Source of the DNA: UBA1351 sp964627665
GTDB lineage: Bacteria > Bacillota > Clostridia > Lachnospirales > Vallitaleaceae
Direction of reading: 5' to 3'
Length of the DNA: 28,522 nucleotides
Assembly: GCA_964627665.1 (NCBI GenBank)
Contig: CAZVKG010000042.1
Location: 1-28,522 of the forward strand
Shown: piece after piece, positions 1 to 8,130 of the stretch
Layout of the letters: each line of letters opens with the position of its first letter
How positions within the stretch are numbered: the stretch's first letter is position 1
Position numbers and translations under genes: made by a program
Notes under the pieces: generated by a model
What the model was told of the DNA's origin: nothing
Databases searched by the model: none
The model's input: the letters and a program-made list of their open reading frames with translations, nothing else

Positions 1-239
1 CGACCATATTATCTGCAGACAACAAACGACAGTTTTATGTGCCTCCTAGATTTGCACATGGCTTTTTGACATTAGAAGATCAAACAGAAGTTTTATATAA
101 AACAACGGATTATTATCATCCCGAAGACGAAGGAGGGATAATATATAATGATTCCACTTTAAATATATCTTGGCCGGTTGAGCTTTCGCAGATTATTTTA
201 TCGGAAAAAGATAAAAAATTACCAAAATTTGACAGATGA
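1..239 (+). CDS. rfbC: dTDP-4-dehydrorhamnose 3,5-epimerase, C-terminal part (cut by window edge)
   Basis: This is the 3' end of a gene that enters from outside the window; the first complete codon is at position 3. The frame reads TILSADNKRQFYVPPRFAHGF and continues to a TGA at 237-239. The VPP-x-FAHGF segment, the YKTTDYY strand, the GIIYNDSTLNISWP segment and the terminal LSEKDKKLP are characteristic of RfbC/RmlC cupin epimerases, which convert dTDP-4-keto-6-deoxyglucose to the L-rhamnose precursor in the cytoplasm. The catalytic His and Asp lie in the missing N-terminal half. With rfbB and rfbA downstream it supports a dTDP-L-rhamnose pathway; rfbD is not in the window and may lie upstream. 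The gene ends before the promoter at 301, so it belongs to an upstream transcription unit. Confidence 0.9.
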   Translation, partial: TILSADNKRQFYVPPRFAHGFLTLEDQTEVLYKTTDYYHPEDEGGIIYNDSTLNISWPVELSQIILSEKDKKLPKFDR

Positions 240-300
240 TAAATATCAATGTAAAATCATAGTTATTATTAGACAATGATTATTAATAAAATAATATAGT

Positions 301-330
301 TTGACAATTGCACAGAATAATACGTATAAT
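301..330 (+). promoter_or_regulatory. Sigma-A type promoter of the polysaccharide operon
   Basis: Perfect consensus TTGACA at 301-306 and TATAAT at 325-330 with an 18-bp spacer. The upstream 240-300 stretch is extremely AT-rich, which could act as an UP element, and contains only a weak inverted repeat (AATCAT 255-260 / ATGATT 276-281) with no convincing terminator. Transcription would start near 337, leaving a leader of only about 13 nt before the cpsB start codon. Confidence 0.8.
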
Positions 331-349
331 AAGATAAAGGCGATGATGC

Positions 350-1114
350 ATGATGATAGATACACATATTCACTTGGTTCCCGGTGTGGATGATGGAGCT
401 AAAGATTTAGATACGGCATTGGATATGGCTAGATTAGCTATTAATGAGGGAATTTATTCTATAATTGCAACACCTCATTATAATATTCCTGATTATAAAA
501 ATGAGTTTGTGTTTGAAAATTTTTATAAGCTAGTTGAAAGATTAAAAGAAGAAAAACTTGAACTAGAATTGTATTTAGGAAATGAGATTCATTTGAATGA
601 AGAAGGGGTTTCGGCAATTTTTAGTCAAGAAGCATACAGTCTAGCTAATTCAGATTATTATCTAATAGAATTACCATTTCACCAATATTATCCTGCTCAT
701 GAAGAGCTGATTTTCCAAATCATTGCGAAAGGAAAACAGGTTATTCTTGCACATATTGAGCGATATGTATCTTTTCAAAGAGATCCTGAAAAGCTAATAA
801 ATTTAATTCAACAAGGATGTTATGGACAATTAACATCAAGTTATCTTACGAATGCAAAAACAAATAAACGAGCGATGCAATTAATCGAAGCTGGACTTGT
901 TCATATCATAGCGTCAGATGGACATAATTTAAGTAACAGAGCACCGAAGTTATTAGAAGGATATCAATCTGTGCGTGAACGTTTTGGAGAGGTGATTGCG
1001 AATCAATTATTTGATGAGAATCCAAAGCGTATTATTAAGAATCAGCCCCTATTAAATATTCACGTTAATACGAATAATATAAAGAAAAAATGGTATAACT
1101 TTTTTACTGACTAG
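350..1114 (+). CDS. cpsB: CpsB/YwqE-type PHP-domain tyrosine phosphatase
   Basis: A 254-aa PHP-fold metallophosphatase that dephosphorylates the CpsD tyrosine kinase and so tunes capsule or EPS assembly. The metal-binding motifs are all present: THIH (5-8), TPHY (41-44), NEIH (78-81), AHIERY (134-139) and ASDGHN (188-193). Length matches the usual 240-260 aa. The start is ATG 350, or ATG 353, which would give the family-typical MIDTHIH start; the AAAGG at 336-340 is better spaced for 350. It is the first gene after the promoter at 301. Its partners cpsC and cpsD are displaced about 3 kb downstream by nucleotide-sugar genes. Confidence 0.92.
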   Translation: MMIDTHIHLVPGVDDGAKDLDTALDMARLAINEGIYSIIATPHYNIPDYKNEFVFENFYKLVERLKEEKLELELYLGNEIHLNEEGVSAIFSQEAYSLANSDYYLIELPFHQYYPAHEELIFQIIAKGKQVILAHIERYVSFQRDPEKLINLIQQGCYGQLTSSYLTNAKTNKRAMQLIEAGLVHIIASDGHNLSNRAPKLLEGYQSVRERFGEVIANQLFDENPKRIIKNQPLLNIHVNTNNIKKKWYNFFTD

Positions 1115-1138
1115 AAGGATTGGGAGAGGAGGATGCGT

Positions 1139-2422
1139 ATGTATAGTCAAATATACAAAAAATTGAATGAACTAGAACGTGAAGGACAAGCAATTAAAGT
1201 TGCTGCTGTTGGCACCGGATTTATCGGACGTGGCATGATTATTCAAGCATCATATATGAAAGGTGTACGTATTTCATTGATTTATGGTCGAGACTTGGAT
1301 AAAGTTCGCCACATTGTTAAGCAATGTAATCATAACTTAGAGTATCAAGAATGCACTTCAACGGCAGAATTGAAGACAGCTCAAAACAATAATAAAATCG
1401 CACTTGTTTCAGATCCGAGATTGATTTATGAGAGTGATGCAGATATTGTTGTTGACACGACAGGAGCACCTGAATTTGGAGCTCGTGTGGCATATAACAG
1501 CATTTTGTCCGGCAAACACATTGTTACCAATCCTGAAATGGATATTTGCATCGGACCGGAGCTCAAGCAAATGGCGCAAGAACATAATGTGATTTATTCG
1601 GGGCAAGATGGAGATGAACCCGGAGTTGTTAAGCAACTATTTGATTATGTTTCTATTCTAGGTTTTGAGATTACTGCCTTAGGAAAATTCAAAAATTTTA
1701 CGGATATACATGCAACACCGACTTCGGTTAAGCCATGGTCAGATGCATATAAACAAAATCCTTATAAAATATCTTCATTTGCAGATGGAACGAAGATGAA
1801 TATTGAAATGGGACTTGTCAGTAATGCTACCGGATATTTGCCGGATGTAAGGGGAATGCATGGAAAAAAAATGTCAATTGATGAAATTGTCAATCATATA
1901 AAACCAAAAAAAGAAGGTGGAATACTTCACAAAAACAAGGTCATTGAAATTATTCCGGGAGCAGAACCTTCAGGTGGAGTATTTGTTATTGGACATTCAA
2001 ATCATCCACAAATTATTGATGATATGCAATATTATAAAATGGGAACAGGGCCTTATTATTTGTTCTATAGACCCTATCATCTTTGCTCTATTGAAATACT
2101 TATCGGTGCAGTTAATATGGTTTTAAATAGAGAATCAACCATTGAACCGATTGGTGAACGTCCACTTGTTGATGTTGCAACCTTTGCGAAAAGACCGTTG
2201 AAAAAGGGAGAGCGGTTGGACTGTATTGGCGGTTACGACTACTATGGACTTGTAGACGATTATTCGATTTATCGTAACGAAAATGCCTTATCTGTTTCGT
2301 TAGCTGAAAACGCTATAGTAACACGAGATATTGCACAAGATGAAATACTGACAATCAATGATATTGAAATAGAAAAAGATAACTTTTTATGGGAGATTGC
2401 ACAGAAGAGATACGAAAAATAG
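1139..2422 (+). CDS. NAD(P)-dependent oxidoreductase with C-terminal SAF domain, function unknown
   Basis: About 427 aa. The N-terminus has a Rossmann dinucleotide-binding motif, VAAVGTGFIGRG (about residues 22-33), as in homoserine dehydrogenase-like and Gfo/Idh oxidoreductases. The C-terminal about 90 residues (from ATFAKRPLKKGERLD) look like an SAF domain, as in FlgA and sialate/altronate enzymes. Proteins of this architecture occur in surface-polysaccharide clusters, but I know no established reaction for this subgroup. It may oxidise or reduce a sugar or sugar-acid intermediate (inference). The GAGAGGAGG at 1124-1132 abuts an ATG at 1133 with no spacing, so the ATG at 1139 (6 nt spacing) is the more likely start. 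It sits between cpsB and rfbB in the operon. Confidence 0.8.
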   Translation: MYSQIYKKLNELEREGQAIKVAAVGTGFIGRGMIIQASYMKGVRISLIYGRDLDKVRHIVKQCNHNLEYQECTSTAELKTAQNNNKIALVSDPRLIYESDADIVVDTTGAPEFGARVAYNSILSGKHIVTNPEMDICIGPELKQMAQEHNVIYSGQDGDEPGVVKQLFDYVSILGFEITALGKFKNFTDIHATPTSVKPWSDAYKQNPYKISSFADGTKMNIEMGLVSNATGYLPDVRGMHGKKMSIDEIVNHIKPKKEGGILHKNKVIEIIPGAEPSGGVFVIGHSNHPQIIDDMQYYKMGTGPYYLFYRPYHLCSIEILIGAVNMVLNRESTIEPIGERPLVDVATFAKRPLKKGERLDCIGGYDYYGLVDDYSIYRNENALSVSLAENAIVTRDIAQDEILTINDIEIEKDNFLWEIAQKRYEK

Positions 2423-2464
2423 TATGAGAAAAGACTATATATACGTATCCATATGGAGGTAACT

Positions 2465-3478
2465 ATGAAGACATATTTAATTACAGGCGGAGCAGGCTTT
2501 ATTGGTTCAAATTATATCCATTATCTTTATGAAAAATACCCACAGGAAGAAATACAAGTCATTAATTATGATTTGTTAACTTATGCGGGGAATCTTGAAA
2601 ATCTTAAAGAAATTCAATCATATCCTTCTTACGAATTTATTCAAGGAGACGTATGTGATCGTCAAAAAGTAAATACACTTTTCGAAACTTACAACATAGA
2701 TTATGTTGTTAATTTTGCTGCAGAAAGTCATGTTGATCGCAGTATAGAAAATCCATCTGTGTTTATCCAAACCAATATTTTAGGAACGCAGACACTTCTT
2801 GATGTTGCAAAAAAACATTGGGAAATCGAAAATGGATTCAAAAAAGACAAAAAGTTTTTGCAGATTTCAACAGATGAGGTATACGGATCGCTTGGACCGG
2901 AAGGATATTTTTCGGAACATACACCCATAAGTCCTCATAGCCCTTACTCAGCGTCAAAAGCTTCAGCAGATCTAATTGTACAATCATATTTTGATACCTT
3001 TGGATTTCCGATGAATATAACGCGATGTTCGAATAATTATGGTCCTTATCAATTTCCGGAAAAATTAATTCCTCTAATGATTCTTAATGCATTGGATAAC
3101 AAAGAATTACCTATTTATGGAGACGGTAAAAATATTCGGGACTGGTTATACGTTAAAGACCATTGTCGTGGGATAGAAAAAGTTCTTCGTGATGCCAAGA
3201 TTGGAGAAGTATATAATATTGGCGGACATAATGAAATGCAGAACAAGGATATTGTTGAATTGATTATTGAGATATTACAAAAGTTATTAGAAGGACAACC
3301 TGAATTTAATCACATTAATCATTCTTTAATCACCTATATCGAGGACAGAAAAGGTCATGATCGACGGTACGCGATTGATGCCTCAAAAATCAAGAAAGAT
3401 TTAGGGTGGATTCCTAACACAACGTTTGAAATTGGTTTAAGGTCTACGATTAAATGGTACATTAACAACTATAATTAA
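2465..3478 (+). CDS. rfbB: dTDP-glucose 4,6-dehydratase
   Basis: A 337-aa extended short-chain dehydrogenase that converts dTDP-glucose to dTDP-4-keto-6-deoxyglucose. Visible are the NAD motif GGAGFIG (8-14), the dehydratase signature STDEVYG (135-141) carrying the catalytic Asp-Glu pair, and YxxxK (Y161, K165). The Shine-Dalgarno GGAGGT at 2455-2460 overlaps an in-frame upstream ATG (2453), so translation must start at ATG 2465, giving the family-typical MKTYLITGGAGFIG start. It is followed by rfbA after about 20 nt; together with the rfbC fragment at the window edge it indicates dTDP-L-rhamnose or another 6-deoxyhexose. Confidence 0.95.
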   Translation: MKTYLITGGAGFIGSNYIHYLYEKYPQEEIQVINYDLLTYAGNLENLKEIQSYPSYEFIQGDVCDRQKVNTLFETYNIDYVVNFAAESHVDRSIENPSVFIQTNILGTQTLLDVAKKHWEIENGFKKDKKFLQISTDEVYGSLGPEGYFSEHTPISPHSPYSASKASADLIVQSYFDTFGFPMNITRCSNNYGPYQFPEKLIPLMILNALDNKELPIYGDGKNIRDWLYVKDHCRGIEKVLRDAKIGEVYNIGGHNEMQNKDIVELIIEILQKLLEGQPEFNHINHSLITYIEDRKGHDRRYAIDASKIKKDLGWIPNTTFEIGLRSTIKWYINNYN

Positions 3479-3498
3479 CCATAGAATGGAGGGAGATT

Positions 3499-4368
3499 AT
3501 GAAAGGAATTATACTGGCAGGTGGATCAGGGACACGTTTGTACCCTATAACTAAGGCGATTTCAAAACAATTATTACCAATTTATGATAAACCGATGATA
3601 TATTATCCTTTGTCTGTTCTTATGCTAGCGGATATTCGGGAGATACTTATCATCACGACACCGGAAGATCAACATTCGTTTCAAGTTTTATTAGGAACAG
3701 GTGCAGAACTTGGATTAAGCATTTCTTATGCAATACAAAAAGAACCCAAAGGTTTGGCGGATGCATTTATTATTGCAGAATCATTTATAGGTACAGATGA
3801 TGTATGTTTAGTTCTTGGCGATAATATTTTTTATGGGTCTAGATTTGTGGGTGAATTGCAAGAAGCTAGATACAATAATAAAGGTGCTACTATTTTTGGA
3901 TATTATGTAAAAAATCCTGAACGATATGGTGTTGTAGACTTTGATGAAAATGGAAAAGCAAAGCGAATTGTTGAAAAACCTAAGGATTTTATCTCCTACT
4001 ATGCAGTTCCTGGTTTGTATTTTTTCGATCATCGTGTTGTTGAGATTGCAAAACAGATAAAACCTTCTGAACGCGGTGAATTAGAAATTACAGAAGTACA
4101 TAATAAATATATTGAGTTAGACGCATTAGATGTAAAGTTATTTGGACGAGGTATGGCTTGGTTTGATACGGGAACGCATTCTTCGCTTATTCGTGCATCA
4201 AACTTTATTGAAACAATTCAATCAAGACAAGGATTTTATATAGCATGCCTTGAAGAAATTGCATATATTAAAGGTTATATAAATAAAGAAGAACTTCTTG
4301 CTTTAGCAGAACCTTTAAAGAAGACAGATTACGGACAATATTTAGTGGAACTCGTTGACGTGCTTTAA
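3499..4368 (+). CDS. rfbA: Glucose-1-phosphate thymidylyltransferase
   Basis: A 289-aa nucleotidyltransferase making dTDP-glucose from dTTP and glucose-1-phosphate, the first step of dTDP-rhamnose synthesis. The N-terminal nucleotide-binding motif LAGGSGTRLYP (6-16) and the following KQLLPIYDKPMIYYPLS are diagnostic. The segments VLGDNIFYG and VEKPKDF, and the late segment GMAWFDTGTH, are also typical of RmlA. Length equals that of the classical enzyme. A strong GGAGGGAG ribosome site precedes the ATG. It ends 18 nt before the cpsC-like gene. Confidence 0.96.
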   Translation: MKGIILAGGSGTRLYPITKAISKQLLPIYDKPMIYYPLSVLMLADIREILIITTPEDQHSFQVLLGTGAELGLSISYAIQKEPKGLADAFIIAESFIGTDDVCLVLGDNIFYGSRFVGELQEARYNNKGATIFGYYVKNPERYGVVDFDENGKAKRIVEKPKDFISYYAVPGLYFFDHRVVEIAKQIKPSERGELEITEVHNKYIELDALDVKLFGRGMAWFDTGTHSSLIRASNFIETIQSRQGFYIACLEEIAYIKGYINKEELLALAEPLKKTDYGQYLVELVDVL

Positions 4369-4386
4369 ATAACAAGAGGTGAGCAT

Positions 4387-5070
4387 ATGAACAATGAATT
4401 ACAAGAAATTAGCTTTAAAAAGCTTATACGCAGTATACTGCAGATGTGGTGGCTTATTTTAATCTTTGTTATCGTCGGGTGTTCAACGACCTTTATAATG
4501 ACAAATCTATATATACCCGAAACATACCTTGCGAGCACGACACTTTTTATAGGTAAAGATACCGATATTGCCTCTTCAATTAGCATGTCAGATTTACAGA
4601 TTGATTCTAAACTAGTTCTCGATTATAGGGAACTGCTAAGAACAAAACTAGTAACGCGTGAAGTCATAGATGAGCTTGGACTGAATATGAATTATTTGAC
4701 CATGGTTGATCGCCTGGACGTGGAAACTTTATCAGAATCCCGATTTGTTACGGTGACATATATTGATACAAATCCGGATCGTGCTGCTCAAATTGCAAAT
4801 AAACTATCAGAAACATTAGTGATTCGAGCACAAGACATTGTTGGCGTTGATAATATTCAAATCGTAGATTATGCGGATATTCCAAGGTATAAAGAAGGAC
4901 CTAACATGTTTATAAACTTAGTTTTAGCAGGAATAGTTGCCGTATTAACGGCATTAATTATAATATTTATAATACACAAATTAGATAATCGTTTACGTAC
5001 GAAAGAAGATATAGAAAAGTTGATTGGTTTATCTGTTTTATCCGAGATACCAAAATTTAAAGGGAGGTAG
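4387..5070 (+). CDS. cpsC: CpsC/YveK-like polysaccharide co-polymerase (Wzz domain, kinase activator)
   Basis: A 227-aa membrane protein with two transmembrane segments (about 20-38 and 175-197) flanking an extracellular Wzz-type domain. This is the layout of Gram-positive chain-length regulators that also activate the separate cytoplasmic tyrosine kinase. The proline-containing stretch ADIPRYKEGPN just before TM2 and the short cytoplasmic tail fit the family. It lies 5 nt upstream of the kinase gene, the usual cpsC-cpsD pairing. GAGGTGAG precedes the ATG. Confidence 0.92.
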   Translation: MNNELQEISFKKLIRSILQMWWLILIFVIVGCSTTFIMTNLYIPETYLASTTLFIGKDTDIASSISMSDLQIDSKLVLDYRELLRTKLVTREVIDELGLNMNYLTMVDRLDVETLSESRFVTVTYIDTNPDRAAQIANKLSETLVIRAQDIVGVDNIQIVDYADIPRYKEGPNMFINLVLAGIVAVLTALIIIFIIHKLDNRLRTKEDIEKLIGLSVLSEIPKFKGR

Positions 5071-5075
5071 AGTTT

Positions 5076-5741
5076 ATGAATATAAATTTAGTGACATTTC
5101 ATCAACCAACAGAGCACGAGGCAGAGGCTTTTCGTGTTTTAAGAACAAACTTACGGTTCACAAATGTTGATTCTCCCAAAAAAGTAATTTTATTATCAAG
5201 TGCTAAACAAGGTGCCGGTAAGTCAACCACAATTTCAAATTTAGCGATTACAATGGCAAAATATTCTTTGAAAACGTTGCTCATTGATGGAGATCTTAGA
5301 AGACCTACAATTCATGAGCTTTTTGACTTACGAAAAAATAATGGATTAACGAATTATTTGGTTGGAAATCAAGAGTTTTCAGAATTTTTGAAATCGGTAC
5401 CGGATTACCCGACTTTAGATATATTAACGTCTGGAATTGAACCACCGGAACCATCAGAGTTACTTTTCTCTCAAAAGCTAAAAGACTTAATTGCAAAGGC
5501 GAGAGAGGATTATGATATCATTTTGATTGACACACCACCAATATTAGGTATGTCCGATACATCCATTTGGGCAACACTTGCTGATGGGATTGTACTTGTA
5601 ATAGCATCCAATCAATCAAAAATCGAAGAAGTCAAAGAAGCAAAGGAACAGCTTGAACGAACCAATGTTAAAATTCTGGGAACTGTATTGACAAAAGTGA
5701 AAGACAATAGCTATGTTGATTACTATACAAAAGATAGATAA
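5076..5741 (+). CDS. cpsD: CpsD/YwqD-like bacterial tyrosine kinase
   Basis: A 221-aa BY-kinase (CpsD/CapB type). The oligomerisation motif EAFRVLRTNLRF is at 17-28, Walker A (QGAGKST) at about 45-51, Walker A' (LLIDGDLRRP) at 68-77 and Walker B (IILIDTPP) at 148-155. The C-terminus carries a short tyrosine cluster (Y213, Y216, Y217) as the presumed autophosphorylation site, smaller than in many homologues. It acts with the preceding CpsC-like protein and is presumably reset by the PHP phosphatase at 350-1114. GGGAGG lies 8 nt before the ATG. Confidence 0.94.
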   Translation: MNINLVTFHQPTEHEAEAFRVLRTNLRFTNVDSPKKVILLSSAKQGAGKSTTISNLAITMAKYSLKTLLIDGDLRRPTIHELFDLRKNNGLTNYLVGNQEFSEFLKSVPDYPTLDILTSGIEPPEPSELLFSQKLKDLIAKAREDYDIILIDTPPILGMSDTSIWATLADGIVLVIASNQSKIEEVKEAKEQLERTNVKILGTVLTKVKDNSYVDYYTKDR

Positions 5742-5752
5742 GAGGTAAGTGT

Positions 5753-7021
5753 TTGAAAGTTATTACAAAAATGCAAAAAAATCCTTATATCCATACAATA
5801 GGGACCAAAGTTATTTTAGTTATTCTTGGGCTTGTAAATTCCATATTAATCAATCGTTACTTAGGTGCAACTTTAAAAGGGCATTATAGTTATGTAATGA
5901 ATATTGTTGTACTTGCTGCGATTTTCATGAATCTCGGTGTTTATCAAGGATACTCGAGTTTTAAAAAAGAAAAAATACCCAATGTCAAAGAAAAATTTAT
6001 ACAATTTTATAAGTGGCAAATGGTATTTAATTATATTATAACATTATTTGTTTTTTTTACTTTATCAGTGGATTATAAGTATTTTTTACTATTAATACCT
6101 TTACATGTAACAGCAAGACAGATGGATTTTTTGTGTGTTATCGAAAATATTCATGTGCGAAATGTTTCAAAAATTGTGACAACTATTGTACATACATTTT
6201 CCTTATTTGTCATTTTCTTTTTCTTACCTGACGCAAATCTGTTGTTCATCTTTTTTATGTTACTACTTCAACTAATTGTTGATATTGCTACCAAATTAAG
6301 TATGTTAGAAATCCGCGTATTTAACTTAGGGGTTCGATTTGACCGATCTCTTTTTGTTCGAGCAGTCCAAGTCGGAATATTACCATTGTTAACGCTTTTA
6401 CTTATTACATCAAACTATAATATTGACATTTTTATCTTAAAAGAAATGGCGGAGTTTGATGATGTTGGAATATATTCATTAGCAGTAAACTTAGGCGGAC
6501 AATTGTGGTTGATTCCTGATGCATTTAAAGATGTACTCTTTGGAAAAAATGCAAAAAAGAATGACATTAAATCCATTGTGGAAGCAATTAAGTTTAATTT
6601 TGTATTTTCGCTACTTATGGTTCTGTTTTTTGTCGCATTTGGACGACGGCTAATTGGATTTTTATATGATGATGAATTTATTCGTGCATACGTACCTTTA
6701 GTCATTATTATTGGGGGTAATGTATCTATGATTTTTTATAAATTTATTTACACCTTATTTATTGCTGATGGAAAAAGAATCCTTTCGGTAGTTATATTTA
6801 GTCTATCGGTGCTCATCAATGTCGGATTGAATTTTCTACTTATTCCAACGATGAATATCAATGGAGCAGCATTGGCATCTTTCGTATCCTATACATTTTG
6901 TGGAGTAAGTTTTTTAGTTGTTTTTATGATGAAATATGATGTGAAATTTATGGAGTTAATTCTTATGAAAAAAGATATTTTGTTTTATTATCATGCATTC
7001 AAAAAGGCGGTGAAACGATGA
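5753..7021 (+). CDS. wzx: Polysaccharide flippase (Wzx-like, MOP superfamily)
   Basis: A 422-aa, very hydrophobic polytopic membrane protein. The N-terminal segment with NRYLGATLKGHYSYVM resembles oligosaccharide flippases of the polysaccharide-transport family, and the late segment GAALASFVSYTF is typical of the last helices. It would flip the undecaprenyl-PP-linked repeat unit to the outer face of the membrane. The start is a TTG at 5753, supported by AAGAGGTAAG about 5 nt upstream; the next in-frame ATG is six codons later and has no ribosome site. The stop overlaps the next start as ATGA. Only one flippase is present in the locus, as expected for a Wzx/Wzy system. Confidence 0.85.
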   Translation: MKVITKMQKNPYIHTIGTKVILVILGLVNSILINRYLGATLKGHYSYVMNIVVLAAIFMNLGVYQGYSSFKKEKIPNVKEKFIQFYKWQMVFNYIITLFVFFTLSVDYKYFLLLIPLHVTARQMDFLCVIENIHVRNVSKIVTTIVHTFSLFVIFFFLPDANLLFIFFMLLLQLIVDIATKLSMLEIRVFNLGVRFDRSLFVRAVQVGILPLLTLLLITSNYNIDIFILKEMAEFDDVGIYSLAVNLGGQLWLIPDAFKDVLFGKNAKKNDIKSIVEAIKFNFVFSLLMVLFFVAFGRRLIGFLYDDEFIRAYVPLVIIIGGNVSMIFYKFIYTLFIADGKRILSVVIFSLSVLINVGLNFLLIPTMNINGAALASFVSYTFCGVSFLVVFMMKYDVKFMELILMKKDILFYYHAFKKAVKR

Positions 7022-8130
7022 AAAAAATAGGTATACTTACCTTTCACAGAGCGAATAACTATGGAGCTATCCTTCAAGCTTATAGTTTATATAAAAAAAT
7101 TTCGATGATGAATAAAGAAAATAATGTGGAAATTATCAATATAAATTACAAGGAGCGAGAAATTCAGGATTTTAAAAAATATAATTTTGGACGTTTTCAT
7201 ATTCGTTTTAAGAGTTTAATCAATTATTATCGTATGAAAAAATTCATTAAACAGCATATGAAACTTTCGCCATTTAAGTTAATTGATACTCTTGAAGAAG
7301 GAATAGACTATATTAATCTGCAGAATTATGATGCTATAATTACCGGAAGTGATGAAGTATGGAAAACAAATAATGAATTACCTTTACCAAATATTTATTG
7401 GCTTCCGGAGGTTTTGAATTGTAAAAAAATAAGTTATGCAGCTTCTGCTAATCGCACACCTTATGGATTATATCCAGAAGAAGCAAAGAAGGTATTAAGA
7501 ACGTATTTTGATGATTATAGGTGTATTAGCGTTCGAGATGAACATACAAGAATGTTGATTTCAACAATGACAGACAAAGAGATCTACATTGTTAGTGATC
7601 CGACCTTTTTAATTGATTTTCCGGAAATTGAATTGGATGAAAAAATTGTTGGTGCGGGAATCGACGTATCAAAACCAATTATTGGATTTATGGGAACAAA
7701 TGAAGAATTAGTAAACCTTTATCAAAACAATTATGGTAGCCAATATGAATATGTTTCTTTTTATCAACATGTTGGGAATACAAAATTCATCGGAAATCTA
7801 AACCCTTTAGAATTTGTTCATGTGTTTAAATATTGTTCTTTAATCATTACATCATTTTTCCATGGAACTGTGTTTTCGATGTTAAATGAGAAGCCGTTTA
7901 TTTCATTTGAGATGAAAGAATATCAAGATATGGAGAGTAAAATACATTATCTTTTGAAGGATGCAGATCTTTTAGATAGATACTTTGTGAATGACTTGTT
8001 ATTTGATCCAGAAGCAATGTTGGAAAAATCAGCACAATTGTTAAAAGAAGATACTTTTGATTATAGTGCATTTATAAAGAAACAACGTGACTGTTTTAAA
8101 CCTATTGAGGATATGCTAAGGAGCTTATAA
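7018..8130 (+). CDS. Polysaccharide pyruvyl transferase family protein
   Basis: A 370-aa protein of the CsaB/ExoV-like pyruvyl transferase family, which adds ketal pyruvate from phosphoenolpyruvate to sugars of surface polymers. Typical features are the N-terminal GILTFHRANNYGAILQAYSL (5-24), GSDEVW (110-115), SDPTFL (193-198) and TSFFHGTVFSMLNEKPFI (278-295), which contains the conserved FHG histidine. It implies that one sugar of the repeat unit carries a negatively charged pyruvate. The start overlaps the flippase stop by 4 nt, and its stop overlaps the next gene's ATG by 1 nt, pointing to translational coupling. Confidence 0.88.
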   Translation: MKKIGILTFHRANNYGAILQAYSLYKKISMMNKENNVEIININYKEREIQDFKKYNFGRFHIRFKSLINYYRMKKFIKQHMKLSPFKLIDTLEEGIDYINLQNYDAIITGSDEVWKTNNELPLPNIYWLPEVLNCKKISYAASANRTPYGLYPEEAKKVLRTYFDDYRCISVRDEHTRMLISTMTDKEIYIVSDPTFLIDFPEIELDEKIVGAGIDVSKPIIGFMGTNEELVNLYQNNYGSQYEYVSFYQHVGNTKFIGNLNPLEFVHVFKYCSLIITSFFHGTVFSMLNEKPFISFEMKEYQDMESKIHYLLKDADLLDRYFVNDLLFDPEAMLEKSAQLLKEDTFDYSAFIKKQRDCFKPIEDMLRSL

